A stretch of 64,000 nucleotides of DNA from Streptomyces sp. Isolate_45 (GTDB lineage: Bacteria; Actinomycetota; Actinomycetes; Streptomycetales; Streptomycetaceae), in the NCBI RefSeq assembly GCF_024721315.2, contig NZ_JANFAK020000010.1, positions 37,738 through 101,737 on the forward strand. The letters run 5' to 3'. The position numbers and the translations under genes were made by a program. The notes beneath the pieces were generated by a model that saw only the letters and a program-made list of their open reading frames with translations, searched no databases and was not told the origin of the DNA. Positions 56,819-64,000 of this stretch are shown piece by piece (within the stretch, counting starts at the first letter, position 1; each line of letters starts with the position of its first letter).

Positions 56819-59233
56819 TCAGCCCCGGCCGCGCAGCGGGATCCGGATGCGGCCGAACACGGCCGTAACCCGCTCCGACAGCGCGGACCAGCGGGCCGCC
56901 GCGGCCCAGGCCACCCGGGCCGCCGATCGCGGCAGCAGCAGCGCCCGCAGCCGTCCGGCCCGGTCCGCGGCCGCCAGCAGGCCGGCCCGTGCCAGCAGCA
57001 CGTCGTCGGCGAGGCCGGGGTAGGACAGGTCGGCGCCGGGCGGCGCGTACAGCGCCCGTTCGACGGCGTCCGCCACCCGGTGGACGGCCGCGGCCGCCTC
57101 GGCCTCCAGCTTGCCCAGCGTCACGACGCGGGCCGCGGCCCGCCGCGGCGACAACGCCTCGTCCGGTGGGACGTTCACGTCCCAGGCGGCGTCACCCAGC
57201 TCCCGCCAGGCGTCCAGCACCTCCCGCGAACCCAGCCGGCGCGCCCGGACCCGGCCGCGCCACAGGACCGGCAGCAGCGGCAGGGCCAGTACGGCCAGCG
57301 CCGCGCCCGTCCAGCCGAGGACCACACCGACCGAAGGACCACCGGAACCCGACGCGGTGTCCTGGCCCAACGCCGGACCGCCGCACTCGCCGAGCTTCCT
57401 CAGCTCCGCAGGGCACTCGTCGGCCTTCGACGGCGCCGCCGAGGGCTGGGGGACGGCCTGCGACGGAAGCGCGGCCGGCGCCGACGGCTGGACGGTCGGA
57501 GCCTCGGCGCGGCTGTAGTCCGGCACCGAGATGCCCGCGCGGGGGGTCGGCTCGAAGCGCGTCCAGCCGACGCCCTCGAAGTACAGCTCCGGCCAGGCGT
57601 GCGCGTCCCGCATCGACACGTTGACACTGCCGTCCGCCTGCTTCTCGCCCGGCGTGAACCCGACCGCGACCCGCGCCGGGATCCCGAGGGTCCGCGACAT
57701 GGCAGCCATCGAGAACGCGAAGTGGACGCAGAAGCCCTCCTTGTCGTTCAGGAACCGCGCGATGGCCTGCGAACCCGTACCCGAGGACACCTTCGTGTCG
57801 TAACGGAAGCCGCCGTTCACCGCGAAGAAGTCCTGGAGCCTGACCGCCCGCGTGTAGTCGTCCTTCGCCCCCGCGGTGACCCGCCGGGCCGTCTCCGCCA
57901 CCACCGGCGGCAGGTTGTCCGGCAGTTTGGTGTACTCCGCCCGCACGAAGGGGTTCGGGCCCGGGGCGGACTGCAACTGCGCCGCCGTGGGCCGCAGCAG
58001 CAGGCTCCGTACGGTGTACTGCGCGCCCTGCACGTTCTGGAAGCGGTCCTTGCCCAGCTGGTCACCGACCAGGGTCCGGCCGGCCGGCTCGAAGCGCCAC
58101 TTGCCGCCGATGTCCACCTGCGTCGCCGGGTACGGCATCGGCAGGTAGCGCTGGGCGTAGGTGTCCGCCGCCGAAACGGTGGTGCGCACCTCGCTCGCGC
58201 CCTCGCGGACCCGTTCGCTCAGCCCCGTGGGGGTCGGCAACCGCTCGGGAACGTCCGTCAGCGGGCGCCCGGAGGCCTCCCACTTCACCCCGTTGAACTC
58301 GTCCAGCGCCAGGATCCGCAGGTACTGCTCGCCCAGCTGGGGGCTGTCGGTGCGGTACCGCAGGACGACCCGGTTGTCCTGCGCGTTCAGGCTGCTCTGC
58401 AGCGAGACCAGCGGGTTCACCGCCGAGATCGTCCCGCCGGTCCCGCCGCCCGAACCGTCGTCACCGCCGGGCGGGCCCAGTACGCCGCTGCCGAGCGCGG
58501 GCAGCATGGCCGGCGCGACCAGCGCCAGTCCCAGCGCGGCCACGCCGATGCGGCGTCCGGTGCGCACCGGGGCGACCGCCTTGGTGCCCGACCCGCCCCC
58601 GTAGCCGGAGGCGGCCGACACCCGCCCGCCGGGGGCCGCGCCGAAGACCCGGCCCCACTGGGCGAGGCGGTCACGGCCCTCGGAGAGCAGCAACATCAGG
58701 TAGCCGCCGCCGGCCAGCACGAACGCGAACCAGGCGCCGCCCTGACCTGCGGACAGCCCGGCGGCCACCGAGTACAGCGCCAGCAGCGGCAGTCCGGCCG
58801 CGGCGGCGGTGCGCACGGTCACCGCGAGCACGTCGACGAGCAGGCCGATCAACAGGACGCCGGACAGCAGCAGCAGCCGGATGCCGTCGGTCGTGGGGGC
58901 CGGGATCGCGAACTCGGCGACGTCACGGGCGCCCTGCTGGAACAGGGCCCCGAAGTCGGTGACGAGGAAGGCCAGCGGCCCGGACCCGGTGGACTCGGCC
59001 TTCCCGGCGAAGAGGAACGCCAGTAGCAGCAGGGACACCAACAGCTGGGCGGCCACGGTCAGCGACCGGGCCAACGGGACCCGCCGCGCCCCGGCGCCGA
59101 CGGCCGCCTGCACGCCCAGCAGCGCGGCCGCCTGGAGCAGCCAGCCGGACGATTCCACCAGCGGGGCCAGTGACCAGGAGGTCAGCAGCGTCGCCAGCAT
59201 TCCGAAGAGCGTCACGCGCGCCCGTCCGCTCAT
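56819..59233 (-). CDS. Transglutaminase-like membrane protein (TgpA/DUF3488)
   Basis: An 804-residue membrane enzyme. N-terminal helices (about residues 5-250) belong to DUF3488. An extracytoplasmic transglutaminase-like domain follows with the catalytic Cys in GFCVHFAFSMAAMSRTLGIPARVAVGF (near residue 500) and His in DAHAWPELYFEGVGWTRFEPTP. One more helix and a soluble C-terminal DUF4129-like domain complete it. TgpA of Pseudomonas has the same plan. The ATG at 59233 overlaps the DUF58 stop by four bases. It is the third gene of the MoxR-DUF58-TgpA operon; the substrate in Streptomyces is unknown. Confidence 0.92.
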   Translation of the reverse strand: MSGRARVTLFGMLATLLTSWSLAPLVESSGWLLQAAALLGVQAAVGAGARRVPLARSLTVAAQLLVSLLLLAFLFAGKAESTGSGPLAFLVTDFGALFQQGARDVAEFAIPAPTTDGIRLLLLSGVLLIGLLVDVLAVTVRTAAAAGLPLLALYSVAAGLSAGQGGAWFAFVLAGGGYLMLLLSEGRDRLAQWGRVFGAAPGGRVSAASGYGGGSGTKAVAPVRTGRRIGVAALGLALVAPAMLPALGSGVLGPPGGDDGSGGGTGGTISAVNPLVSLQSSLNAQDNRVVLRYRTDSPQLGEQYLRILALDEFNGVKWEASGRPLTDVPERLPTPTGLSERVREGASEVRTTVSAADTYAQRYLPMPYPATQVDIGGKWRFEPAGRTLVGDQLGKDRFQNVQGAQYTVRSLLLRPTAAQLQSAPGPNPFVRAEYTKLPDNLPPVVAETARRVTAGAKDDYTRAVRLQDFFAVNGGFRYDTKVSSGTGSQAIARFLNDKEGFCVHFAFSMAAMSRTLGIPARVAVGFTPGEKQADGSVNVSMRDAHAWPELYFEGVGWTRFEPTPRAGISVPDYSRAEAPTVQPSAPAALPSQAVPQPSAAPSKADECPAELRKLGECGGPALGQDTASGSGGPSVGVVLGWTGAALAVLALPLLPVLWRGRVRARRLGSREVLDAWRELGDAAWDVNVPPDEALSPRRAAARVVTLGKLEAEAAAAVHRVADAVERALYAPPGADLSYPGLADDVLLARAGLLAAADRAGRLRALLLPRSAARVAWAAAARWSALSERVTAVFGRIRIPLRGRG

Positions 59234-60582
59234 CCCCTGCCTCCGGAGGTTCCCGTACCGAGCGGAGCGTTCCCGGCCTGCCGCCACAACTCGCCGAACG
59301 GGGCGCCGGGCGGTACGGACACCGCCGTCCAGCCCGCGTCCCGCAGCCGGCGCAGCCGGTCCTCCACCCGCGGGGGCTCTCCCGCCCAGGTCGCCGAGTC
59401 CAGTACGAACGCCACGGCGCCTCCGCTGCGTTGGCGCATCCGCGCCGCCATTTCCGCCTGTGCTTCGTCCAGGTCGCCGAAGAACGCGATGAGCAGGCCG
59501 TCCCCGCCGGACGCGGCGAAACCGGCGCCGCCGCGCAGGGCGTCGTGGGCTGCGGCGAGCCCGGACCCGTCGGAGTGCCCGACCACGGCGAGGGTGTCCA
59601 TCATCAGCCCGGCCGCCTCGGCGGACTCCTGCCCGCCCGAGGTGAAGCCGCCGCCCTCGCCGCCCGCGGAATCGCCGGTGTCGGTCAGCAGCCGTACCGA
59701 GAAGCCCTGTTCGAGCACGTGCAGCAGGGTGGAGGCGGCCGCGGAAACGGCCCACTCGAAGGCGGAGTCGGGGCCGGCGCCCTCGTACGCGAGGTGCCGG
59801 GTGTCCAGCAGCACGGTGGCCTTGCTGCGCTGCGGCTGTTCCTCGCGGCGCACCATCAGCTCGCCGTAGCGGGCGGTGGAGCGCCAGTGGACCCGGCGCA
59901 GGTCGTCGCCGCGCCGGTAGGTGCGCGGGATCACGTCGTCGTCCCCGGCCAGGGCCAGCGAGCGGCGGGAGCCGTCGCCGTAGCCGTTCGCCTCGCCGGT
60001 CATGCGGACCGGGGGCAGGGGTTCGGTGCGGGGGATGACGGTGAGGGTGTCGTAGGCGCTGAAGGAGCGGGTCAGCTCGACCAACCCGAAGGGGTCGGTC
60101 AGGCGCAGTTGGAGCGGGCCCAGGGGGTAGCGGCCGCGCAGGTCGGAGCGCACCCGGTACGAGACCTCGCGCCGCCCGCCCGCCTCGACCCGGTCCAGGA
60201 CGAACCGGGGACGGGGCCCCAGCACGTACGGCACCCGGTCCTGGAGCATGAGCAGTCCGGTCGGGACGCGGGAGACGTTCTCCATCCGCAGCTGGACCCG
60301 GGCCTCGCCCCCGGCGGGCACCCGCGAGGGGGTCAGCCGGCGGCTGCCGGAGACCCGGTGACGGGTGCGGTGCAGGGCGAGCACGCAGATCAGCGGGAGG
60401 ACGACCAGTAGCAGCCCGACCCGCAGCAACTGGCTCTGGCCCAGGACGTACGCGCACGCGGCCGCGGCGGCACCGGCGGCCAGGAACGACCGGCCGCGGG
60501 TGGTCAGGCCGGCCAGCGAGGCCCGCAGTCCACCCGCCTCCCGCGGCAGCCCGCCGGCGCCGCGCTGGGCACCGGCGCTCAT
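59230..60582 (-). CDS. DUF58 protein
   Basis: A 450-residue protein with two membrane helices near residues 33-67 and then the DUF58 module. The motif YRRGDDLRRVHWRSTARYGELMVRREEQ (about 215-245) is complete, followed by a von Willebrand-type fold (VLLDTRHL). DUF58 proteins pair with MoxR ATPases, which act as chaperones. It overlaps the MoxR stop by one base and TgpA by four. The gene order is the standard three-gene set. Confidence 0.92.
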   Translation of the reverse strand: MSAGAQRGAGGLPREAGGLRASLAGLTTRGRSFLAAGAAAAACAYVLGQSQLLRVGLLLVVLPLICVLALHRTRHRVSGSRRLTPSRVPAGGEARVQLRMENVSRVPTGLLMLQDRVPYVLGPRPRFVLDRVEAGGRREVSYRVRSDLRGRYPLGPLQLRLTDPFGLVELTRSFSAYDTLTVIPRTEPLPPVRMTGEANGYGDGSRRSLALAGDDDVIPRTYRRGDDLRRVHWRSTARYGELMVRREEQPQRSKATVLLDTRHLAYEGAGPDSAFEWAVSAAASTLLHVLEQGFSVRLLTDTGDSAGGEGGGFTSGGQESAEAAGLMMDTLAVVGHSDGSGLAAAHDALRGGAGFAASGGDGLLIAFFGDLDEAQAEMAARMRQRSGGAVAFVLDSATWAGEPPRVEDRLRRLRDAGWTAVSVPPGAPFGELWRQAGNAPLGTGTSGGRG

Positions 60583-61592
60583 CAGAAGCCCCGGATGCCC
60601 GCGCCGGGCGGCATCTCGCCGCGGGCGTGCGCGGCGGGAACGGGGGTGCGCTGGAGGATGTCGTGGACGACCTGCTCGGCGGTGCGCCGGTTCAGCTGGG
60701 CCTGCGCCGTGGGCAGCAGCCGGTGCGCGAGGACGGGGGCGGCCAGCGCCTGCACGTCGTCGGGCAGGACGTACTCCCGGCCGGCCAGGGCGGCGGAGGC
60801 CTTCACGGCGCGCAGCAGGTGCAGGGTGGCGCGGGGGGACGCGCCCAGGCGCAGGTCCGGGTGGCTGCGGGTCGCGGAGACCAGGTCGACCACGTACCGG
60901 CGGACCGGGGCGGCGACGTACACCTCGCGGACGGCCTCGATCAGCTTGACGATGTCGTGGGCGTGCGCGACGGCCGTCAGGTCGTCGAGCGGGGAGACCC
61001 CGCCGTGCACGTCGAGCATCTGGAGCTCGGCCTCGGGGCTGGGGTAGCCGACGGAGACACGGGCCATGAAGCGGTCGCGCTGCGCCTCGGGGAGCGGGTA
61101 GGTGCCCTCCATCTCCACCGGGTTCTGCGTGGCGACCACCATGAACGGACTGGGCAGGGCGTAGGTGGTGCCGTCGATGGTGACCTGGCGTTCCTCCATC
61201 GACTCCAGCAGCGCGGACTGGGTCTTGGGGGAGGCGCGGTTGATCTCGTCACCGATGACGATCTGCGCGAAGATCGCGCCCGGCTTGAACTCGAACTCGC
61301 GGCGCTGCTGGTCGTAGATGCTGACGCCGGTGATGTCGGAGGGCAGCAGGTCCGGAGTGAACTGGATGCGCTGCACCGAACAGTCGATGGACTTGGCGAG
61401 CGTCTTGGCCAGCATGGTCTTGCCCACGCCTGGGACGTCCTCGATCAGCAGGTGTCCCTCGGCGAGCAGCACCGTCAGCGCGAGGCGCACGACCTCGGGC
61501 TTGCCCTCGATCACGCCCTCGACCGAGTGGCGGACCCGCTCTGCCGTGCTGGTCAGATCCGCGAGGCTGGCTCGGTCGTCGTACGTGGTCAC
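60582..61592 (-). CDS. MoxR-family AAA+ ATPase
   Basis: A 336-residue ATPase. Walker A IEDVPGVGKTMLAKTLAK, Walker B IVIGDEINRASPKTQSALLE and sensor 1 VVATQNPVEMEGTYPLPEAQRDRF are all intact, with the MoxR arginine finger. The GTG at 61592 follows GAGGAG; an upstream ATG at 61649 has no site. First gene of the operon with DUF58 and transglutaminase. MoxR proteins act as chaperones for metal or co-factor insertion and here probably assemble or activate the two membrane partners. Confidence 0.93.
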   Translation of the reverse strand: MTTYDDRASLADLTSTAERVRHSVEGVIEGKPEVVRLALTVLLAEGHLLIEDVPGVGKTMLAKTLAKSIDCSVQRIQFTPDLLPSDITGVSIYDQQRREFEFKPGAIFAQIVIGDEINRASPKTQSALLESMEERQVTIDGTTYALPSPFMVVATQNPVEMEGTYPLPEAQRDRFMARVSVGYPSPEAELQMLDVHGGVSPLDDLTAVAHAHDIVKLIEAVREVYVAAPVRRYVVDLVSATRSHPDLRLGASPRATLHLLRAVKASAALAGREYVLPDDVQALAAPVLAHRLLPTAQAQLNRRTAEQVVHDILQRTPVPAAHARGEMPPGAGIRGF

Positions 61593-61730
61593 CTGGTTCT
61601 CCTCGGCCCTTTCCCAGGGCCGACGCCGTTGGCGCATGTACCGGCCCACCCCTGAACGCGGACACCGGCCCCGAAGGTTTTCCGGGGGGCGTCACACCGC
61701 ATTCTTGACGCCGTTACGGCCTTGTGTCAC

Positions 61731-62282
61731 TCAAGAGGCGGGATCGATCTCCCGGAGCAGTCCGGTGTGCACGTCGAAGACGAAGCCTCGCACATCGTCG
61801 CGGAAGAGCAGGAAGGGGTTCGTGCGGACGCGCTGCATGGACTGGCGGACGTCCTGGTCGACGTCCCGGAAGGCCTCGACGGCCCAGGCGGGGCGCTGGC
61901 CGACCTCGTCCTCCAGCTCGTGCCGGAAGTCCTCGGTCAGGCTTTCGAGACCACAGCCGGTGTGGTGGATGAGTATCACCGCGCGGGTGCCCAGCGCCCG
62001 CTGGCTGATGGTGAGGGAGCGGATGGTGTCGTCCGTGACCACCCCGCCCGCGTTCCGGATGGTGTGGCAGTCGCCCAGTTCCAGGCCGAGGGCGGCGTGC
62101 AGGTCGAGGCGGGCGTCCATGCACGCCACGACGGCCACCTGGAGGACGGGGCGGGCGTCCATGCCCGGATCCGAGAACGCCGAGGCGTACTTGCGGTTCG
62201 CCTCGACCAGGCGATCGGTGACGGAACCGACGCCGGATGCCTGGGGAGCGGGGGTGGCTGGCAGGGATGCGGAAGTCGTCAT
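61731..62282 (-). CDS. Beta-class carbonic anhydrase
   Basis: A 183-residue enzyme that hydrates carbon dioxide. The zinc ligands are in VACMDARLD (Cys, with Asp-Arg dyad) and HHTGCG (His and Cys), with NAGGVVTDD between. This is the beta-type layout. ATG 62282 has no ribosome site and follows CACTAACG, so a leaderless message is likely. It is divergent from rsmH across 311 bases. Confidence 0.93.
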   Translation of the reverse strand: MTTSASLPATPAPQASGVGSVTDRLVEANRKYASAFSDPGMDARPVLQVAVVACMDARLDLHAALGLELGDCHTIRNAGGVVTDDTIRSLTISQRALGTRAVILIHHTGCGLESLTEDFRHELEDEVGQRPAWAVEAFRDVDQDVRQSMQRVRTNPFLLFRDDVRGFVFDVHTGLLREIDPAS

Positions 62283-62457
62283 GGTTAAGACGTTAGTGGT
62301 CACAGCTCGGTGAGGCATTGAGTGAGGGTGGACAAAGAAGGTCAACGAGGCTTGTTGTGAGCTAACCCACAGGGGTGGGGCGGAGGCCGCCGTTCGGGTG
62401 ATTCGCGGCTTTTGCGGATTCACCGGGAGAGGGGCGCACCGGGCGCGGGGCGGTTCG

Positions 62458-62485
62458 TTGACCGTGGCGACCGTTGCACTAAAGT
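62458..62485 (+). promoter_or_regulatory. Vegetative-type promoter of the dcw cluster
   Basis: TTGACC at 62458-62463 and TAAAGT at 62480-62485 with a 16-base spacer form a good HrdB-type promoter, giving a leader of about 100 bases before rsmH. Confidence 0.6.
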
Positions 62486-62550
62486 GACGCGAACCGGCCG
62501 GAGCCCGGCCCTCAGCGGCCGCCCGGCCCCCTGGTAAAACTCCGCGTGCG

Positions 62551-62576
62551 CGGCGCGGCGTACGCCTGCCGCGCCG
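62551..62576 (+). promoter_or_regulatory. Hairpin in the rsmH leader RNA
   Basis: CGGCGCGGC at 62551-62559 pairs with GCCGCGCCG at 62568-62576, 18 bases before the TTG start and just upstream of GAGAGGG. It may influence translation or act as an attenuator; no function is shown. Confidence 0.45.
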
Positions 62577-62593
62577 TTATCTGAGAGGGCGCT

Positions 62594-63553
62594 TTGACTA
62601 GCGAGTCCCGACATGTCCCGGTGATGCTCCAGCGGTGCCTGGACCTGTTGGCCCCGGCGCTGGAGAGGCCGGGAGCCGTCGTCGTCGACTGCACCCTCGG
62701 CCTCGGCGGCCACAGCGAGGCCCTGCTCACCCGGTTCCCCGAGGCCCACCTGATCGGCCTCGACCGCGACAAGGAGGCCCTGCGGCTCTCCGGCGAGCGC
62801 CTCGCGCCGTTCGGCGACCGGGTCACCCTCGTCCACGCGATCTACGCCGACCTGGCCGAGGTACTGGACGGCCTGCGGATCCCCACCGTCCAGGGCATCC
62901 TCTTCGACCTGGGCGTGTCCTCCATGCAGCTCGACGAGGCCGACCGCGGGTTCGCCTACGCGCAGGACGCCCCCCTCGACATGCGCATGGACCAGAGCAC
63001 GGGCATCAGCGCCGCCGAGGTCCTGAACACCTACGCCCCGGGCGAGCTCGTGCGGATCCTGCGCCAGTACGGCGAGGAGAAGCAGGCCAAGCGGATCGTG
63101 TCGGCGGTCGTCCGCGAGCGGGACAAGGAACCCTTCACCAACAGCGCCCGGCTCGTCGAGCTGATCCGCGACTCCCTCCCGCAGGCGGCCAAGCGCACCG
63201 GCGGCAACCCCGCCAAACGGACCTTCCAGGCCCTGCGCATCGAGGTCAACGGCGAGCTCTCCGGACTGGAGCGGGCCATCCCCGCCGCGGTGGACCGGAT
63301 CGCCGTCGGCGGCCGGATCGCGGTGCTCTCGTACCACTCCCTGGAGGACCGGCTCGTCAAGCAGGTCTTCGCGGCGGGCGCGGCCTCCACCGCGCCGCCC
63401 GGCCTCCCGGTGGTGCCCGAGAAGTACCAGCCGAAGCTGAAGCTGCTGACGCGCGGCGCCGAGCTGCCGACCGAGGAGGAGATCGCCGAGAACCGGCGGG
63501 CCGCCCCGGCCCGGTGCCGCGGCGTCGAGCGTATCCGCGAGGCGCGGCTGTGA
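62594..63553 (+). CDS. rsmH: 16S rRNA (cytosine1402-N4)-methyltransferase
   Basis: RsmH (MraW) methylates C1402 in the decoding centre of 16S rRNA. The 319-residue protein opens with [14 protein letters not shown], then [15 protein letters not shown] (SAM site), [52 protein letters not shown] and [14 protein letters not shown]. All family blocks are intact. TTG start with GAGAGGG upstream. It is the first gene of the division cluster and overlaps ftsL by GTGA. Confidence 0.96.
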   Translation: MTSESRHVPVMLQRCLDLLAPALERPGAVVVDCTLGLGGHSEALLTRFPEAHLIGLDRDKEALRLSGERLAPFGDRVTLVHAIYADLAEVLDGLRIPTVQGILFDLGVSSMQLDEADRGFAYAQDAPLDMRMDQSTGISAAEVLNTYAPGELVRILRQYGEEKQAKRIVSAVVRERDKEPFTNSARLVELIRDSLPQAAKRTGGNPAKRTFQALRIEVNGELSGLERAIPAAVDRIAVGGRIAVLSYHSLEDRLVKQVFAAGAASTAPPGLPVVPEKYQPKLKLLTRGAELPTEEEIAENRRAAPARCRGVERIREARL

Positions 63554-64000
63554 CCCCGGCGGGCCGCTCCGGGGGCGGCAGGGCCGGCAAGGTGGCCACG
63601 CTGACCCGCGGGCAGGCGGCCCGCATCGGCCGGGCGCTCGGCAGCGGCCCGGCCGCGCGGCCCGGCGGCACCACACCGGGACAGGCCGCCCGGATGCCGT
63701 TCGTCCTGCTGGTCGTGGCACTCCTCGGCGGCGGGCTGATCAGCCTGCTGCTGCTGAACTCCGCGCTGAACGAGGGCTCCTTCCAGCTCAGCAAGCTGAA
63801 GAAGGAGACCACCGCGCTGACCGACGAGGAACAGGCCCTCCAGCGCGACGTCGACGGCTACTCGGCCCCCGACGCCCTCCAGCGCCGGGCCCACGAACTG
63901 GGCCTGGTGCCCGGCGGCAGCCCGGTCTTCCTCGGCGCCGACGGCAAGATCGCGGGCGCCGTCTCCACGGCCGAGGCCCCGCCGCCGCCCTCCCCGCCGC
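63550..64000 (+). CDS. ftsL: FtsL-like division protein, N-terminal part (runs off the window)
   Basis: The frame opens with GTG overlapping the rsmH stop. About 55 basic residues form a cytoplasmic N-terminal tail ([27 protein letters not shown]). A single helix follows ([24 protein letters not shown]), then a coiled coil ([25 protein letters not shown]) and the [26 protein letters not shown] end typical of FtsL/DivIC septum proteins. A Pro-rich tail follows to the edge. FtsL links FtsB/DivIC with FtsW/FtsI at the septum. It is incomplete at 64000. Confidence 0.9.
   Translation, partial: MTPAGRSGGGRAGKVATLTRGQAARIGRALGSGPAARPGGTTPGQAARMPFVLLVVALLGGGLISLLLLNSALNEGSFQLSKLKKETTALTDEEQALQRDVDGYSAPDALQRRAHELGLVPGGSPVFLGADGKIAGAVSTAEAPPPPSPP

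Larger units (their letters stand above)
62283..62593. other. Intergenic region upstream of rsmH
   Basis: Contains no gene; no MraZ coding frame is present. It includes the rsmH promoter at 62458 and a 5' leader hairpin at 62551-62576. Confidence 0.6.

Noticed and set aside
56575..56868. 97-residue plus-strand frame in the gap after the TetR gene
   Set aside because: It has no ribosome site, runs through the large hairpin and into the antisense of the transglutaminase gene.
56819..60457. 1212-residue frame joining the transglutaminase and DUF58 region
   Set aside because: The N-terminal part before the ATG at 59233 reads another frame of the DUF58 gene. The real gene starts at 59233 with ATGA coupling.

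Overview
The window is a high-GC actinobacterial chromosome segment and almost certainly Streptomyces. Codon third positions are nearly all G or C, GTG and TTG starts are common, and the gene order is that of the Streptomyces core chromosome between the cytochrome bcc genes and the division (dcw) cluster. Recognisable Streptomyces features include qcrCAB with a three-helix Rieske protein, a ROK glucokinase with its DUF5304 partner, a MacRS two-component pair, a fused TrpE-TrpG with a three-Trp leader peptide, and a SAM-IV riboswitch. There are no prophage, insertion sequence, CRISPR, rRNA or tRNA signals. This is vertically inherited core DNA, so the most interesting material is regulatory RNA, operators and small degenerate genes.

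Layout. 1-5.3 kb: the end of an L,D-transpeptidase gene, an orphan receiver-like gene, then ctaE-qcrC-qcrA-qcrB (respiratory III/IV supercomplex). 5.3-10.3 kb: trpD; a SAM-IV riboswitch with a six-codon reading frame ahead of a SufS-like PLP enzyme; a small gene pair that looks like a tandem duplicate with one copy collapsed; a rhomboid protease overlapping a stand-alone AsnC ligand domain; a zinc ribbon. 10.4-16.7 kb: envelope genes (NYN nuclease, two tandem NlpC/P60 hydrolases, lipoprotein metalloprotease, PimB-like glycosyltransferase). 16.9-25.7 kb: cholesterol oxidase converging on an acyl-CoA ligase with overlapping 3' ends, a phosphoesterase, an SRPBCC protein, an ArsA-like ATPase, DUF5304-glkA and an EEP nuclease. 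25.8-32.4 kb: membrane protein plus esterase, plsC-macS-macR, pfkA and a 2-hydroxyacid dehydrogenase. 32.4-36 kb: attenuated trpEG divergent from class II DAHP synthase. 36-39.3 kb: iron and metal genes (bfd under tandem iron boxes, bfr, a His-rich DUF4396 protein under a CsoR-type palindrome) and endonuclease IV. 39.3-46.2 kb: PASTA kinase, TPP-riboswitch-controlled thiO-thiS-thiG, a ferredoxin-reductase-like protein, a Rv2175c-like DNA-binding protein and thiE. 46.2-52.5 kb: metF and a run of conserved actinobacterial genes. 52.6-56.5 kb: an ATPase / YhgE-Pip / TetR operon behind a perfect 24-bp palindrome. 56.8-61.6 kb: a MoxR-DUF58-transglutaminase operon. The window ends with a beta-carbonic anhydrase, rsmH and the start of ftsL.

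How it fits together. The window is rich in metabolite-sensing control of amino-acid and cofactor genes: SAM-IV RNA for sulfur, a TPP RNA for thiamine, a trp attenuator, iron boxes, a copper-type operator and a Crp-type site at pfkA. The best candidates for undescribed biology are the SAM-IV / six-codon ORF / SufS-like arrangement, the CsoR-box / His-rich DUF4396 gene, the degenerate-P-loop ATPase paired with a YhgE/Pip membrane protein, the ArsA-like protein with a broken P-loop, and the phosphofructokinase carrying the pyrophosphate-type residue pair.
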